From Halosimplex rubrum (lineage in GTDB: Archaea > Halobacteriota > Halobacteria > Halobacteriales > Haloarculaceae): a DNA stretch of 64,000 nt. The number at the start of each line of letters is the position of its first letter. The stretch's first letter is position 1. Below the pieces are notes generated by a model, which ran no database searches, was not told where the DNA came from, and saw nothing but the letters and a program-made list of their open reading frames with translations. Of this stretch, positions 35,348 to 44,308 are shown piece by piece. Location: assembly GCF_013415885.1 (NCBI RefSeq), contig NZ_CP058910.1, positions 868,001 through 932,000 of the forward strand, in the 5' to 3' direction. The position numbers and the translations under genes are program-made.

Positions 35348-36178
35348 ATGCCTGACGAAAGCGACGTGAAGGCCGTTCTCGATCAACTGAACAGTCTCAC
35401 GCAGTCTCGGGTCAAATTTCAGATTCTCCTCGACGCCGCCGACGGCCTCGACGCGGACGCGGTCACCGAAGCGTACCCCGGAGTCCCGTACACGAACAAG
35501 AGCAAGAAAGACGAGCTGAAAAAGGAGGGGCTCGTCCGCGAGGACGACGGGGAGATAACCCTGACCCAGCGGGGGAGACACATCGAGCGCTCGCTGCGGA
35601 CCCTCTTCGACGAGTTCCTCATCGACAACCGAGTTCGACCGTTCTTTCGGTCGATCGAGTGCGACGACGAGTACGTCCCGGACGTGACGCACTTCGCGCA
35701 GGACGCGACGATCCACCGGGAGTCCGACGACCTCGACCTCACCGTGAAAAACCGGTACAAGGAGTGTCTCCGGGAATCCGAGACGCTCCGGGAGCTGTTG
35801 CCGTTCCCGCTGGGGCTGCGGCAACCGACCGAGGCGGAACTGGTCACCGACGACGCGTTCGACGCGGAGTACGTCCTCAGCGACGATTTCTTCTCCGATA
35901 TCACCAACAACGCTCACTACCAGCAGCGGATGTACGACTACGCCGCCGACGGGACCGTCTCGTGGTACGTCGCCTCGGAGTTGCCGTACATGCTCAGCGT
36001 CTTCGACGACAGGGTGCTGTTCATCACCCAGAACGGGCGACTCAAGATCGCCCTCGAATCGGCCGACGAGGACATCGTCGACTGGGCGCGCGAGCGGTAC
36101 CGAACGATTCGAGAGGCGGCGGCCGAACTCGACCTCGCAAGCGAGAACGGGGGCGTCCGTATCGAGCGGACAGAGTGA
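35348..36178 (+). CDS. HTH transcriptional regulator, FilR1/DUF1724-like
   Basis: The 276-residue protein starts with a winged helix-turn-helix (about 10-80, SRVKFQILLDAADGLDADAV then KDELKKEGLVREDDGEITLT). The rest resembles the DUF1724 ligand/sensor domain of methanogenesis regulator-like proteins, with LPYMLSVFDDRVLFITQNGR near the C terminus. Such proteins are common haloarchaeal regulators without known ligands. The stop TGA overlaps the ATG of the next gene by one base, so the pair is co-translated. Confidence 0.68.
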   Translation: MPDESDVKAVLDQLNSLTQSRVKFQILLDAADGLDADAVTEAYPGVPYTNKSKKDELKKEGLVREDDGEITLTQRGRHIERSLRTLFDEFLIDNRVRPFFRSIECDDEYVPDVTHFAQDATIHRESDDLDLTVKNRYKECLRESETLRELLPFPLGLRQPTEAELVTDDAFDAEYVLSDDFFSDITNNAHYQQRMYDYAADGTVSWYVASELPYMLSVFDDRVLFITQNGRLKIALESADEDIVDWARERYRTIREAAAELDLASENGGVRIERTE

Positions 36179-36831
36179 TGAGCGCGGACGCCGACCACTT
36201 CCCCCGCGACCCCCGTCGGACGCTCCTCGTCGACAACGTCCGCGTCGCGACCGAGGTCGACTTCCTGGTCCCGCCGGCTGAGGCGTTCGCGACGGTCGAG
36301 TGGATCGACGAGCGGGCGGAGACGGACGACGGGTTCGGTGCCGCGGTCCGCGAACTGGACGACGAGGGGCTGGTCCGGTTCTACACCTCCGGGATGGTCG
36401 ACTGCATCGACGTCGACGATCCGGTCGGAGCCTGCACCGCGCTCGGGTCGGTGGTCGAACGGCTCCGCGAGTCGGGCGTGGTCGGCGGGAGACGGTACGA
36501 CCGCCGGATATCCAACATGTCGGCGAGGGCGGTTCTGGGCGTCCCGGTCCGGTTGAACAGGCTCTATCACGTGCTCCCCGTCCCGAAAGGCGACGTACAG
36601 CCGCCGGACGAGGGGTCGAACTCCCTCGACGTCGTCGTAGAGAGCGACGCCGTTCCCACCGAGCGGTACAACGACGAGCGCGACCTCGATTCGATGACGA
36701 TGCGCGTCTCCGTGTTCGGCACCGGCACGATCCAGATCAAGGGGGCCAGACACCCCGATATGCTCGAGTGGGCGGTCTCTCTCGTCGCCGAGTCGGTGAC
36801 CCCGGAGTGTCTCGGCGCCGACGCTCGGTGA
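36178..36831 (+). CDS. Divergent TBP-fold protein (two TBP-like half repeats)
   Basis: This 217-residue protein has two halves that each follow the pattern of a TATA-binding-protein repeat. Half 1 runs from VDNVRVATEVDFLV (18-31) to VRFYTSGMVDCIDVDDPVGA (66-85); half 2 from ISNMSARAVLGVPVRLNRL (111-129) to RVSVFGTGTIQIKGARHPD (166-184). The SG, C and G-A positions line up without gaps against the IFSSGKxVCTGAKSEED pattern of true TBP. The FPG segment that carries the other intercalating Phe is not conserved. This is my pattern match, not a search result. The gene overlaps an HTH regulator gene by one base. Possible roles are an alternative TBP, a decoy or a small-molecule sensor. Confidence 0.5.
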   Translation: MSADADHFPRDPRRTLLVDNVRVATEVDFLVPPAEAFATVEWIDERAETDDGFGAAVRELDDEGLVRFYTSGMVDCIDVDDPVGACTALGSVVERLRESGVVGGRRYDRRISNMSARAVLGVPVRLNRLYHVLPVPKGDVQPPDEGSNSLDVVVESDAVPTERYNDERDLDSMTMRVSVFGTGTIQIKGARHPDMLEWAVSLVAESVTPECLGADAR

Positions 36832-36999
36832 CGGACGTGACCGCACGGTTCGCTTCGCTCGGCTACCTCCGCCTCGGCTAGGGGGGTTTGGATCCAGGAC
36901 CCGCTAGGTGACGGAGGGGTCGACGGAACTGAGCCGGGGCGGGATCGAACCGTCCGCGATCCGAGCACACGCAGCGACCGCGCCCCTATCTTCGTCCGT

Positions 37000-37449
37000 A
37001 TGTCCGAGACGCGTACACTCGAACGGCACGAAGGCGCGGTTCGCGTCGCCGGCGCGGACGACCTGTCGTCGGAGGCGGTCGCCGAACTGCTGGCGTTACA
37101 GTCTCGAAAGGAGCGGCTCGAGGCCCGAATCGACGACATCCGTCGGGAGCGGAGCCTCCAGGCCGACTGTATCGGCGAACTGAAGTTTCAGGGCGAGGAC
37201 GCGGCGGTTCGGACCCACGAGGAGCGGATGGCGACGCTGGGCGAGGAGCTGACGGCCGTCCGGGAGCGGCTGGAGACCGTCGAGACGGAGATCGACCGGA
37301 CGCTGGCCGCAGTGGTGGACGCCCGCGAGCGGGCCGGGCGTCGACGAGGGGTCGAGGGCTCCGACGACAGTGCCGACGCTACCGACGACAATGCCGACGG
37401 GGCGGTCGACGCGCCCGACGAGGACTCGGGGGGGCCGTCGGCCCGATGA
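37000..37449 (+). CDS. Coiled-coil protein (hypothetical)
   Basis: A 149-residue protein with a long charged helix (about 25-105) of heptad type, for example LQSRKERLEARIDDIRRERS. A disordered tail rich in Asp, Ala and Gly follows. No enzymatic motif. Its end overlaps the next gene by four bases (ATGA), indicating one transcription unit. Function unknown. Confidence 0.6.
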   Translation: MSETRTLERHEGAVRVAGADDLSSEAVAELLALQSRKERLEARIDDIRRERSLQADCIGELKFQGEDAAVRTHEERMATLGEELTAVRERLETVETEIDRTLAAVVDARERAGRRRGVEGSDDSADATDDNADGAVDAPDEDSGGPSAR

Positions 37450-37742
37450 GCCGAGACGTCGCGAGCGAACTGGCCGCCGAGCACGGTGACGACTACTCGG
37501 GCGCGCAACTGCGAGCGGTCGAGGCGGTGATCGAGAACAAACTGGACGGGGACCGCTCCGGCGAGGCGATCGACCTCGAACCGGGACCCGAATCGGTCGT
37601 GGTCGTGCGCTTCGACGGCGAGCGGTACTACGCAGACCCGGACAACGAGTACTGCATGAACCACGGTGTCAGGGCCGGGAACGCCCCGCCGGAAGCGGAG
37701 ACGACCGACGGACGCGGGGAGACGAACTACGGCGTTCGATGA
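37446..37742 (+). CDS. Small acidic protein of unknown function
   Basis: A 98-residue soluble protein with a short beta-rich centre (VVVVRFDGERYYADPDNEYC) and a disordered C terminus. The start ATG at 37446 overlaps the coiled-coil gene. I recognise no family. Pairing with the coiled-coil gene suggests the two act together. Confidence 0.55.
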   Translation: MSRDVASELAAEHGDDYSGAQLRAVEAVIENKLDGDRSGEAIDLEPGPESVVVVRFDGERYYADPDNEYCMNHGVRAGNAPPEAETTDGRGETNYGVR

Positions 37743-37837
37743 GTCCGCCGCGCCGGTCGTCTCCCGCCTGCATCCGGGTGCGGTGGCACCGCGTCCGCGG
37801 ATTTCCGGCCGCGAGAACGGATCTGTGGGGCGCTTCG

Positions 37838-37847
37838 TAATACATAT
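37838..37847 (+). promoter_or_regulatory. TATA box of the M29-like aminopeptidase gene
   Basis: TAATACATAT is centred 29 bases before the GTG at 37872, supporting that GTG as the start of a leaderless message. Confidence 0.6.
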
Positions 37848-37871
37848 TGAGCCCGGACTCGATGATTCGCT

Positions 37872-38822
37872 GTGACCGATCTCCGCCGGCCAGCCGAGAC
37901 GGCAGTCGAGAAGTGTCTGGGACTCGAGTCCGCAGAATCGTGTCTCGTCGTCACAGACGAGGTGTGCCAGTCAGTGGGGGAAGCCATCTACGAGGTCGCT
38001 CGGGAGACCACCGACGACGCCGCCATCGTCAGGTACGGATCCGGCGACCAGTTCAGCGAGGAGCCGCCGACGCCCGTGGCGGCGGCGATGCAGCACGCGG
38101 ACGTCGTGTTCGCGCCGACCGCCAACAGTCTCAGCCACACGCAGGCGCGGTCGGCCGCGACCGACGCCGGCGCCCGCGTCGCGACGCTCCCGACGATCAC
38201 CGAGACGGTCTTCGAGACGGGGCTGAACGCCGACTACGACCGGATCGCCGACGCGTGCGAGGACATCTTCTCGCAGGTCGTCGACGCCGAGGAGATCCGG
38301 GTCGTCACCGACCGCGGGACGGACATCACCCTCGAAACCGGTTCGGCCGACTGGTACCAGGATACCGGGATCCTCCGCGAACCCGGTGAGATGACGAACC
38401 TCCCGGCGGGCGAGGTGTTCACGAGTCCGACCAGCGGCGACGGGACCTTCGTGGTCGACGGGACGATGCGCCCCCACGGGCTCCTGGACGACACCGACCC
38501 GATCGAGATCGACGTCGAGGCGGGGCAGGTGACCCGCATCAGCGACCCGGCGGTCCGCGAGGAGATCGAGTCCGCGGCCGAGACCGCGGGCGACGCCGCC
38601 TACAACCTCGCGGAGCTGGGTATCGGGACCAACACCGGCGTGACCGAGCTCGTCGGCTCGGTCCTCCTCGACGAGAAGGCCGCGGGGACCGTCCACATCG
38701 CGGTCGGCGACGACCACGCGATCGGCGGTGACACGGCGGCCCCGATCCACCTCGACGGCGTCATCCGCGACCCGACGGTGTACGCCGACGGGGACGAGAT
38801 CGAACTGCCGAGCGGTATCTGA
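37872..38822 (+). CDS. Aminopeptidase T-like (M29-related) protein
   Basis: The 316-residue protein resembles archaeal proteins annotated leucyl aminopeptidase or aminopeptidase T. Typical blocks are ADVVFAPTANSLSHTQARSA, NLPAGEVFTSPTSGDGTFVV and the C-terminal GTVHIAVGDDHAIGGDTAAP followed by IHLD. The Glu in LPAGEV and the His/Asp in the later blocks match M29 metal ligands. It is shorter than bacterial AmpT. The start is a GTG at 37872. Confidence 0.78.
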   Translation: MTDLRRPAETAVEKCLGLESAESCLVVTDEVCQSVGEAIYEVARETTDDAAIVRYGSGDQFSEEPPTPVAAAMQHADVVFAPTANSLSHTQARSAATDAGARVATLPTITETVFETGLNADYDRIADACEDIFSQVVDAEEIRVVTDRGTDITLETGSADWYQDTGILREPGEMTNLPAGEVFTSPTSGDGTFVVDGTMRPHGLLDDTDPIEIDVEAGQVTRISDPAVREEIESAAETAGDAAYNLAELGIGTNTGVTELVGSVLLDEKAAGTVHIAVGDDHAIGGDTAAPIHLDGVIRDPTVYADGDEIELPSGI

Positions 38823-39122
38823 CTGTTTCTGCCCGACCGTCGCGGCTCCGGTTTCCTGGGTAGCCGGTGGTCCGACAGGGCCGCCGATCGGAACGGGTGT
38901 CGAATCTAGCGGGGGTTTGTGTCAAACGGCCCCGCCGGTTCCACCGTTCGGAACGGTTCGCCGGGGGTCCGGCGTTCGAACCCGCCCGACGGGAGCGGCA
39001 CGCCCGCCTCGCCAACGGCGGTCACGTTCGAGTCGACCCCGGGCGGTCGGACGCCGCCCGGAATCCGGCGGTGGCCGTACCGAAGCTCGCGGACTCCTAC
39101 CCCCATTACGTACTGTTGTCGC
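38823..39122. other. Intergenic region with a strong hairpin
   Basis: A 300-base gap without a convincing gene. A hairpin at 38909-38936 pairs GCGGGG and TTTG with CAAA and CCCCGC around a 3-base loop. It lies about 85 bases after the aminopeptidase stop and could act in termination or mRNA stability. Confidence 0.4.
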
Positions 39123-39941
39123 ATGCTTCGGAACGAACCGGGAGACCGGCCGACTCGACCGTCGCTCGGACACGACAGCGCCGCCGCGGTGTCCGGACGC
39201 GAGTCCGCCGTCGCTCTCCTCCGACGAACCGGTACCGACGACGACAACCACGCCCGCTCGCGGGTCGCGGCCTACACCGCGTGTCTCCTGCTGGTCTCGC
39301 TGGCCGTGTTCGCACCGGCGGCCGCGGGGATGCCGAGCGAGGGGGACGAGTCCTGTGACGCGCCCGTCTCGGTGCGCGAGACCGCTCACGAGCGGCTGAA
39401 CTCGATGCGCCAGGTCGACGACGACGCGCTCGTCGGCGTCCCCGAGGAGACGATCGACGCCGCGGCGCGGCAGGTGTCCGACGGGGACACGAGCTACGAC
39501 CTCGGCGAGTACTGCAGCGCACGGGACGCCTACCGGGCGGCCGTCGAGCAGGCGACGCCCGCGCTCCGCGAGGCCTACCGCACCGGTGCCGCCCGCTCGC
39601 TCAACGCCTCGCGACGCATGGTCGAGGCCGAGCGGGCGGACGGGAACCCCGCCCCCGAGACCGGCGCGCTCGCGGTGAAGATCGACCAGCAGTCCCGAGA
39701 GCTGGCGAACGCCTCGTCGCTCGCGGCGCTGGAGACCCGGTACGAACGGGCGACCGCCCTGCAGCGGGAGACGCGCCAGCGGCTCCCGACTCGGCCCGCC
39801 GGGCTGGTCGCCGAAGCGCTGACCGAACAGCCGGTGGTCACGGCCGTCGCCGCGGTCGCGACGCTCCTGGCCGCCGTCTTCGCCCGCCTGCTGTGGGCCA
39901 CCCGCACCGACTCGTCCACGACCGCCCACCTCACCCGGTGA
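39123..39941 (+). CDS. Exported or membrane-anchored helical protein (hypothetical)
   Basis: The 272-residue product has a long polar N terminus (about 45 residues), a hydrophobic segment VAAYTACLLLVSLAVFAPAA, an outer helical domain with one pair of cysteines, and a second hydrophobic helix near the C terminus (VVTAVAAVATLLAAVFARLL). The start is uncertain because the first hydrophobic segment begins about 50 residues in. No family recognised. It ends five bases before the next gene. Confidence 0.5.
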   Translation: MLRNEPGDRPTRPSLGHDSAAAVSGRESAVALLRRTGTDDDNHARSRVAAYTACLLLVSLAVFAPAAAGMPSEGDESCDAPVSVRETAHERLNSMRQVDDDALVGVPEETIDAAARQVSDGDTSYDLGEYCSARDAYRAAVEQATPALREAYRTGAARSLNASRRMVEAERADGNPAPETGALAVKIDQQSRELANASSLAALETRYERATALQRETRQRLPTRPAGLVAEALTEQPVVTAVAAVATLLAAVFARLLWATRTDSSTTAHLTR

Positions 39942-39946
39942 TTCAC

Positions 39947-41056
39947 ATGAACTTCGACATCGACACCCTGTTCGATTCGCGCACCGAACTCAAACGCCAC
40001 CAGCAGTCCAAAGCGATGGTCAACCTCTGGTCGAGCCTCAGCGACCAGAGCCACGAGGAGTTCGCCGCGCTGCTGGAAACCCTCGGTATCGACCACGCCG
40101 TCACCACGTACCGCTGCGAGGACCGCCCCGGCGGCCGGAGCGTCCACCGGGCCGCCGACCAGGCGCAGGTCGGCGGCCGTCACGAACTCGACGACCTCTC
40201 GGAGGCCCTCGGCGACTGCGCGGAGGTGCTGACCTACCAGACGCCGAACGGCACCGGGATGATCCGCATGGAGTCGATCCGGCCGTGCGGCAGCGAGCCG
40301 CTCGACGCCATCACCCGGATCCTCGTCGTGAGCCCGTCGCCGACCGACCGCGAGCGCATCTGTAACGCGTTCAACCTCGCCACGCTCGACCGGGACAACG
40401 CGCAGAACGTCTTCGTCTCGAAGGCGTCGCACAACGAGACGCCCCGGTACCCGGCGGCGCTGGGCGAACTCGGCACCACGATGGTGTTCGTCGACACGAT
40501 GAACCTCTTCTGCCCGGCCGTCACCCACGGGACGGTCCCGGCCGGCGGGGTCAGCGTCACGCGCCAGCGGATCGCCTCGGAGATCCTCGACCAGCGCGCC
40601 CGACTGGGCCGCGCGCACAACGAGCTGCTCGGGTTCGACCCGAACGACTGGTTGCCTCCCGGTCTCGCGGCCGACGACCTGCGGGTCTGGAGCGACAACG
40701 ACACCCGAGCGTACCTCGTCTTCCCGCGCGACTACGACCAGACGCGGCTGACTGACGACCTGCTGGCCGACGACGACGGGATCCGGATCACGTCCTTCGA
40801 GGCGCCCGTCGACCGCATCCGGGTCATGCTCACGCGGGAGCTCGCCGACGAGTTCGTCCGGACGGTCAAGGTGTCGAACGTCCGCTGGCTCTACGAGAAC
40901 GCCGCCGACCTCGACGCCTGGCGCAAAGAGGTCGACCGCGAGTGCAGCCCGACGACCGACCCCCGGGAGGAGGTCGTCCGGTTCCTCACCGAGGAGATGA
41001 ACGTCTACGACCCGGACGTCCGGGCCGCGCTCCGGGAGGCGGGCGCCGATGTCTGA
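39947..41056 (+). CDS. Protein of unknown function, 369 aa, first of a three-gene set
   Basis: A soluble acidic protein starting MNFDIDTLFDSRTELKRHQQ. No membrane segments and no motif I recognise, although segments such as AITRILVVSPSPTDRERICN and NVFVSKASHNETPRYPAALG suggest an alpha/beta fold. Its stop overlaps the next gene by eight bases. It belongs to a run with a membrane protein and a YdjM-like protein, which points to a shared membrane-associated role. Confidence 0.55.
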   Translation: MNFDIDTLFDSRTELKRHQQSKAMVNLWSSLSDQSHEEFAALLETLGIDHAVTTYRCEDRPGGRSVHRAADQAQVGGRHELDDLSEALGDCAEVLTYQTPNGTGMIRMESIRPCGSEPLDAITRILVVSPSPTDRERICNAFNLATLDRDNAQNVFVSKASHNETPRYPAALGELGTTMVFVDTMNLFCPAVTHGTVPAGGVSVTRQRIASEILDQRARLGRAHNELLGFDPNDWLPPGLAADDLRVWSDNDTRAYLVFPRDYDQTRLTDDLLADDDGIRITSFEAPVDRIRVMLTRELADEFVRTVKVSNVRWLYENAADLDAWRKEVDRECSPTTDPREEVVRFLTEEMNVYDPDVRAALREAGADV

Positions 41057-42089
41057 CCACGAACGCGACGGTGCGGTCCGCGCCGTCGAGGTCGGCGAGG
41101 TCCTCCCGCGGGTCGAACGCGCCGCGCGGTCGCCCGCCACGCTCGGGGCCGTCCTCGCGGTCGGCTTCGCGGCCGCCCTCGCGGTCGCCGTCGCCACCGC
41201 GGGGCCGGTGCGCCTGCTCGCGGTCGTCCCGGCCGCGGCCGCCGCCGCCCTCGCGGTCCGGCTCCGACGGGCGACCCGGGCCGTGCTGCCGGCCGTGCCG
41301 AGCGTCGACCTCCGGGCGTTCCCCGAGGTCGACCCCGGGTGTATCGCGGACCACCTCGTCGGCTCGCACGGGGGACCGCCCCGGGGGCTCCCCGGCGGGG
41401 AACTCGTGGTCGCCGAACTCGACACGGAGTCGGCCGACCGCCTCGCCCGGATCCCCGACGAGTGCGCGTCGCGGTGGTCGGACGAGGGGCTCCACACCGT
41501 CCTCGTCGCGGTCCCGCGAGCGCCGGCCGACGTCGTCGAGTCGGTCGCCGAGTCCTACGACGCCACGCTGCTGGTGAGCGACCCGGCCGATATCCAGCCG
41601 CTGCTGGGGTACCTGCCGGACCTCATGGCCGAACCCGAAAGCGACGCGCTCACCGGGGTCGGGTCCGCGACGGTTCGGCAGACGCCCGTCGACGGCCGCC
41701 TCCCCGGCGACCCGGCGCTGCGCGAGGACCTCAAGAACGGGAAGGGCAAACCCCTCAACCCGGTCGTCGAGAGCCTCCGCGAGGAGCCCGGTCGGCGGCC
41801 GAGAGCGACGATACTGTCGGCGCCGCGGGACTACGTCTCGCCCGCGCTCACGGCGCGCGAACGGACCGCGCGGCGGCTGGTCACCGTCCAGCACGACGAG
41901 CCGACGGTCGACCTCGTCCGGTTCTACCTGGCCGACGAGCTGTCCGGGGACGACCGGCCCGTGACCTGGCGCCGGAACTCCATCCGGGAGGACGACCCCG
42001 AGCGCTCCCGACGGAAGCCGGACCGCGACTGCCGGACGCCCGACGACGGCGCTCCCGAGGCCGACCGCCGCCTCGGATCCGAGTGCTAG
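41049..42089 (+). CDS. Membrane protein of unknown function with soluble C-terminal domain
   Basis: The 346-residue protein has two adjacent N-terminal membrane helices (about 30-52 and 53-68) followed by a cytoplasmic alpha/beta-like region. The tail is Arg/Asp-rich and disordered. The start ATG at 41049 overlaps the previous gene by eight bases, and the next begins one base after its stop. No family recognised. Confidence 0.55.
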   Translation: MSDHERDGAVRAVEVGEVLPRVERAARSPATLGAVLAVGFAAALAVAVATAGPVRLLAVVPAAAAAALAVRLRRATRAVLPAVPSVDLRAFPEVDPGCIADHLVGSHGGPPRGLPGGELVVAELDTESADRLARIPDECASRWSDEGLHTVLVAVPRAPADVVESVAESYDATLLVSDPADIQPLLGYLPDLMAEPESDALTGVGSATVRQTPVDGRLPGDPALREDLKNGKGKPLNPVVESLREEPGRRPRATILSAPRDYVSPALTARERTARRLVTVQHDEPTVDLVRFYLADELSGDDRPVTWRRNSIREDDPERSRRKPDRDCRTPDDGAPEADRRLGSEC

Positions 42090-42090
42090 C

Positions 42091-42675
42091 ATGGGTTCGT
42101 TTCGGGCACACCTGCGCGCCGGGGCCGGCGCGCACCTCGCGCTCGTCTCCGGGACCGTCCTCCTGGCGCTCCCTCACGCGCCGGTCGAAGCCGTCGTCGC
42201 GGCCGTCGTCGGGGCTCCGGTGACCGTCGCCGGCGCCGTCGTTCCGGACGTCGACCACCCGAACAGCCGTCCGTACCGCGTCGCGCGGGTCTGGGTGCCG
42301 CGCCTGACCGCGGGGGCCGTCGGATTCGCGGGCGCGGCGTCGCGGGAGTCGGTCGTCGGTCTCTTCCGGCGCGGTCCGGTGCCCGACCCCGCGCCGTTCT
42401 GGGCCGGCGTCGCCGTCACCGCCGCGACCGCGACCGCGTTCGTCGCGACCGCGCGCGCCGTCCCGTTGGTCCGTCCGACCCACCGGGGAGTCACGCACCA
42501 TCCGGCCTTCGGGGTCGCCGCGGGTCTGGCGCTGACCGCGCTCACCCTGACGCTCCTCCGCGCTGCCGGTGTCGAGCATCTCCGCCTCGTCTCGCTGGTC
42601 GTGGGGCTCTGTTTTCTCTGCGGGTTCGGGTCGCACCTGTTCGTCGACGACATCTGGCAGGTGCCGTCGCGCTGA
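42091..42675 (+). CDS. YdjM-like membrane-bound metal-dependent hydrolase
   Basis: The 194-residue protein has four to five membrane helices and the family ligands in order: GAVVPDVDHPNSRPYR (PDxDH), PTHRGVTHHPAFG (HRGxTH) and FGSHLFVDD (HxxxD). These match the LexA-regulated YdjM / DUF457 group of inner-membrane hydrolases. The physiological substrate is not established. It is the third gene of a tightly packed set beginning at 39947. Confidence 0.72.
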   Translation: MGSFRAHLRAGAGAHLALVSGTVLLALPHAPVEAVVAAVVGAPVTVAGAVVPDVDHPNSRPYRVARVWVPRLTAGAVGFAGAASRESVVGLFRRGPVPDPAPFWAGVAVTAATATAFVATARAVPLVRPTHRGVTHHPAFGVAAGLALTALTLTLLRAAGVEHLRLVSLVVGLCFLCGFGSHLFVDDIWQVPSR

Positions 42676-42800
42676 GCGCCGCCCGGTCCGTCTTCGCTCC
42701 CGGTTGGCCGCCGTGTCGACCGCGACGACCGACCGGTCGCCGTGGCCCCGATGCGCGGCCACGCGTAGGTATAAGTCGGAGAGCGCGACCAGGCCGACCC

Positions 42801-43520
42801 ATGCACGACGAGGTGCGCGTCGTCGCGGGCGACTGCACGACGACGTTCGACGGCCGCAACGAGCGCGAACACCGCGGCGACGTGGTCACGGTGGTCAAAC
42901 CGGACAACACGGTGCTGGTCCACGACGCCGACGGCTACCAGCCGGTCGCCTGGCTCACCAGGGCCGACAGCGTCCAGTTCGTCGACGGCGTCCTCGACGC
43001 CCGCGAGGGCGACCAGCACCTCCGCGTCGAGGTCCACGACGAACACGGCGCCGCCCGCCACCCCGTCTCGCGGGCGGGCGTCCCGGTCGGCGACTGCCCG
43101 ACCTGTGAGGGGCGGCTCGTCCTCGCCCGCGGGGCCGTGCTGTGTCGGACCTGCGACGAGGAGTACTCGATCCCGCGGGACGGCGCGGTGCTGGAGGAGT
43201 CCTGTCCGGTCTGCGCGCTCCCCCTGCTTCGGGTCGAGCGAGGCGCAGAGTTCGAGGTCTGCGTCGACCGCGACTGCGAGTCCATCGACGACCGGGTGAC
43301 CGAGCGCTTCGACCGGGAGTGGGACTGTCCGAACTGCGAGGGGGACCTGCGGATCCTCCGTCGGGGCGGCCTGATCGCCGGCTGCGAGCGCTACCCCGAC
43401 TGCGATACCGGGTTCGGCGTCCCCACGGGCGTCGTCGACGGGACCTGCGACTGCGGCCTGCCGGTGTTCGAGACGCCGTCCGGTCGGCGGTGTCTGGATA
43501 CGGGGTGCGAACGGCCCTGA
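42801..43520 (+). CDS. NucS-N-like domain fused to zinc ribbons
   Basis: The 239-residue protein starts with a region like the N-terminal domain of endonuclease NucS (DUF91): RVVAGDCTTTFDGRNEREHR, then VVKPDNTVLVHDADGYQPVA. Cysteine clusters follow in place of the nuclease domain: CPTC/CRTC (99-118), CPVC...CVDRDC (135-159), CPNC...CERYPDC (176-201, topoisomerase-type) and CDC...C (216-236). A DNA-binding protein without nuclease activity is the best guess. It is convergent with the HAD gene with no gap. Confidence 0.7.
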   Translation: MHDEVRVVAGDCTTTFDGRNEREHRGDVVTVVKPDNTVLVHDADGYQPVAWLTRADSVQFVDGVLDAREGDQHLRVEVHDEHGAARHPVSRAGVPVGDCPTCEGRLVLARGAVLCRTCDEEYSIPRDGAVLEESCPVCALPLLRVERGAEFEVCVDRDCESIDDRVTERFDREWDCPNCEGDLRILRRGGLIAGCERYPDCDTGFGVPTGVVDGTCDCGLPVFETPSGRRCLDTGCERP

Positions 43521-44168
43521 TCAGTCCCCGTCCGCGCGGGCGAGCAGGTGCTCGCGCAGGTCGTTCGGGGAGTCGGCGACGTAGTCGGCCCCGCTCCGGT
43601 CGGTCTCGTCGGCGGCGCCGTGGCGGAAGCCGACGACGTGCATCCCCGCCCGACCCGCCGACTCGATCCCGTGCAGCGAGTCCTCGACTGCGACCGTCTC
43701 GACGGGGTCGACGCCGATCCGCTCGGCGGCGTGTTCGTAGACGCCCGGTTCGGGTTTGCCGGGGCCGTCGAAGGCGTCGGCGCTGACGACGGCGTCGAAG
43801 TCGAGACCGAAGCGGTCGAGCACCACGTCGATCCAGTCGTGGGGCGACGAGGAGACCAGCGCGACGGTGACGCCGCGCTCGCGGAGTTCGGCGAGCAACT
43901 CGTCGCCGTCGGCGAGCAGGGCGACCTCCTCGCCGTAGATGGCCGTCGCGGTCTCCTCGTACCAGCCGAGGAACTCCCCGCGATCGGCCTCGATCTCGTA
44001 GGTCTCGGCGAGGTAGTCGTAGATCTCCCGGTAGTTCATACCCGTGATCTCGTCGAGATCGAGGTCCTCCAGGCCTACCAGCGGGAGGAGCTGTTCGCGT
44101 TCGTAGGGGTGCCAGTAGTCCTCGGAGTCGACCACCACTCCGTCCATGTCGAAACAGACCGCGTCCAT
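43521..44168 (-). CDS. HAD-family hydrolase (beta-phosphoglucomutase-like)
   Basis: The 215-residue protein has the HAD motifs FDMDGVVVDSE (Asp7, Asp9), VSSSPHDW, the lysine in GPGKPEPGVY and VEDSLHGIESA. A helical cap lies between motifs 1 and 2. This subgroup hydrolyses or transfers sugar phosphates. The substrate is unknown. The start is the ATG at 44168. Confidence 0.85.
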   Translation of the reverse strand: MDAVCFDMDGVVVDSEDYWHPYEREQLLPLVGLEDLDLDEITGMNYREIYDYLAETYEIEADRGEFLGWYEETATAIYGEEVALLADGDELLAELRERGVTVALVSSSPHDWIDVVLDRFGLDFDAVVSADAFDGPGKPEPGVYEHAAERIGVDPVETVAVEDSLHGIESAGRAGMHVVGFRHGAADETDRSGADYVADSPNDLREHLLARADGD

Positions 44169-44308
44169 GGCCCGTGGTCGCCCGGCGGCGTGGTGTGTCT
44201 TTCGGCGGGGAGCGTCCCCGCCGTCCGTCGCCGGTGCGTCTCCGAGGCCCCGTCGACTCGGAACCCGTGATCGCAGGTGCTTTCCGCGGCGGTAGGTTGC
44301 TCTCACAC

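Noticed and set aside
36935-36975. Minus-strand stretch resembling a tRNA T-arm (GGTTCGATCCC)
   Set aside because: The stem bases do not pair and no acceptor or anticodon arms are found; treated as chance.
39893-39946. Longer start for the 369-aa gene at 39893
   Set aside because: It would overlap the end of the preceding gene by about 50 bases; the ATG at 39947 gives a natural spacing.
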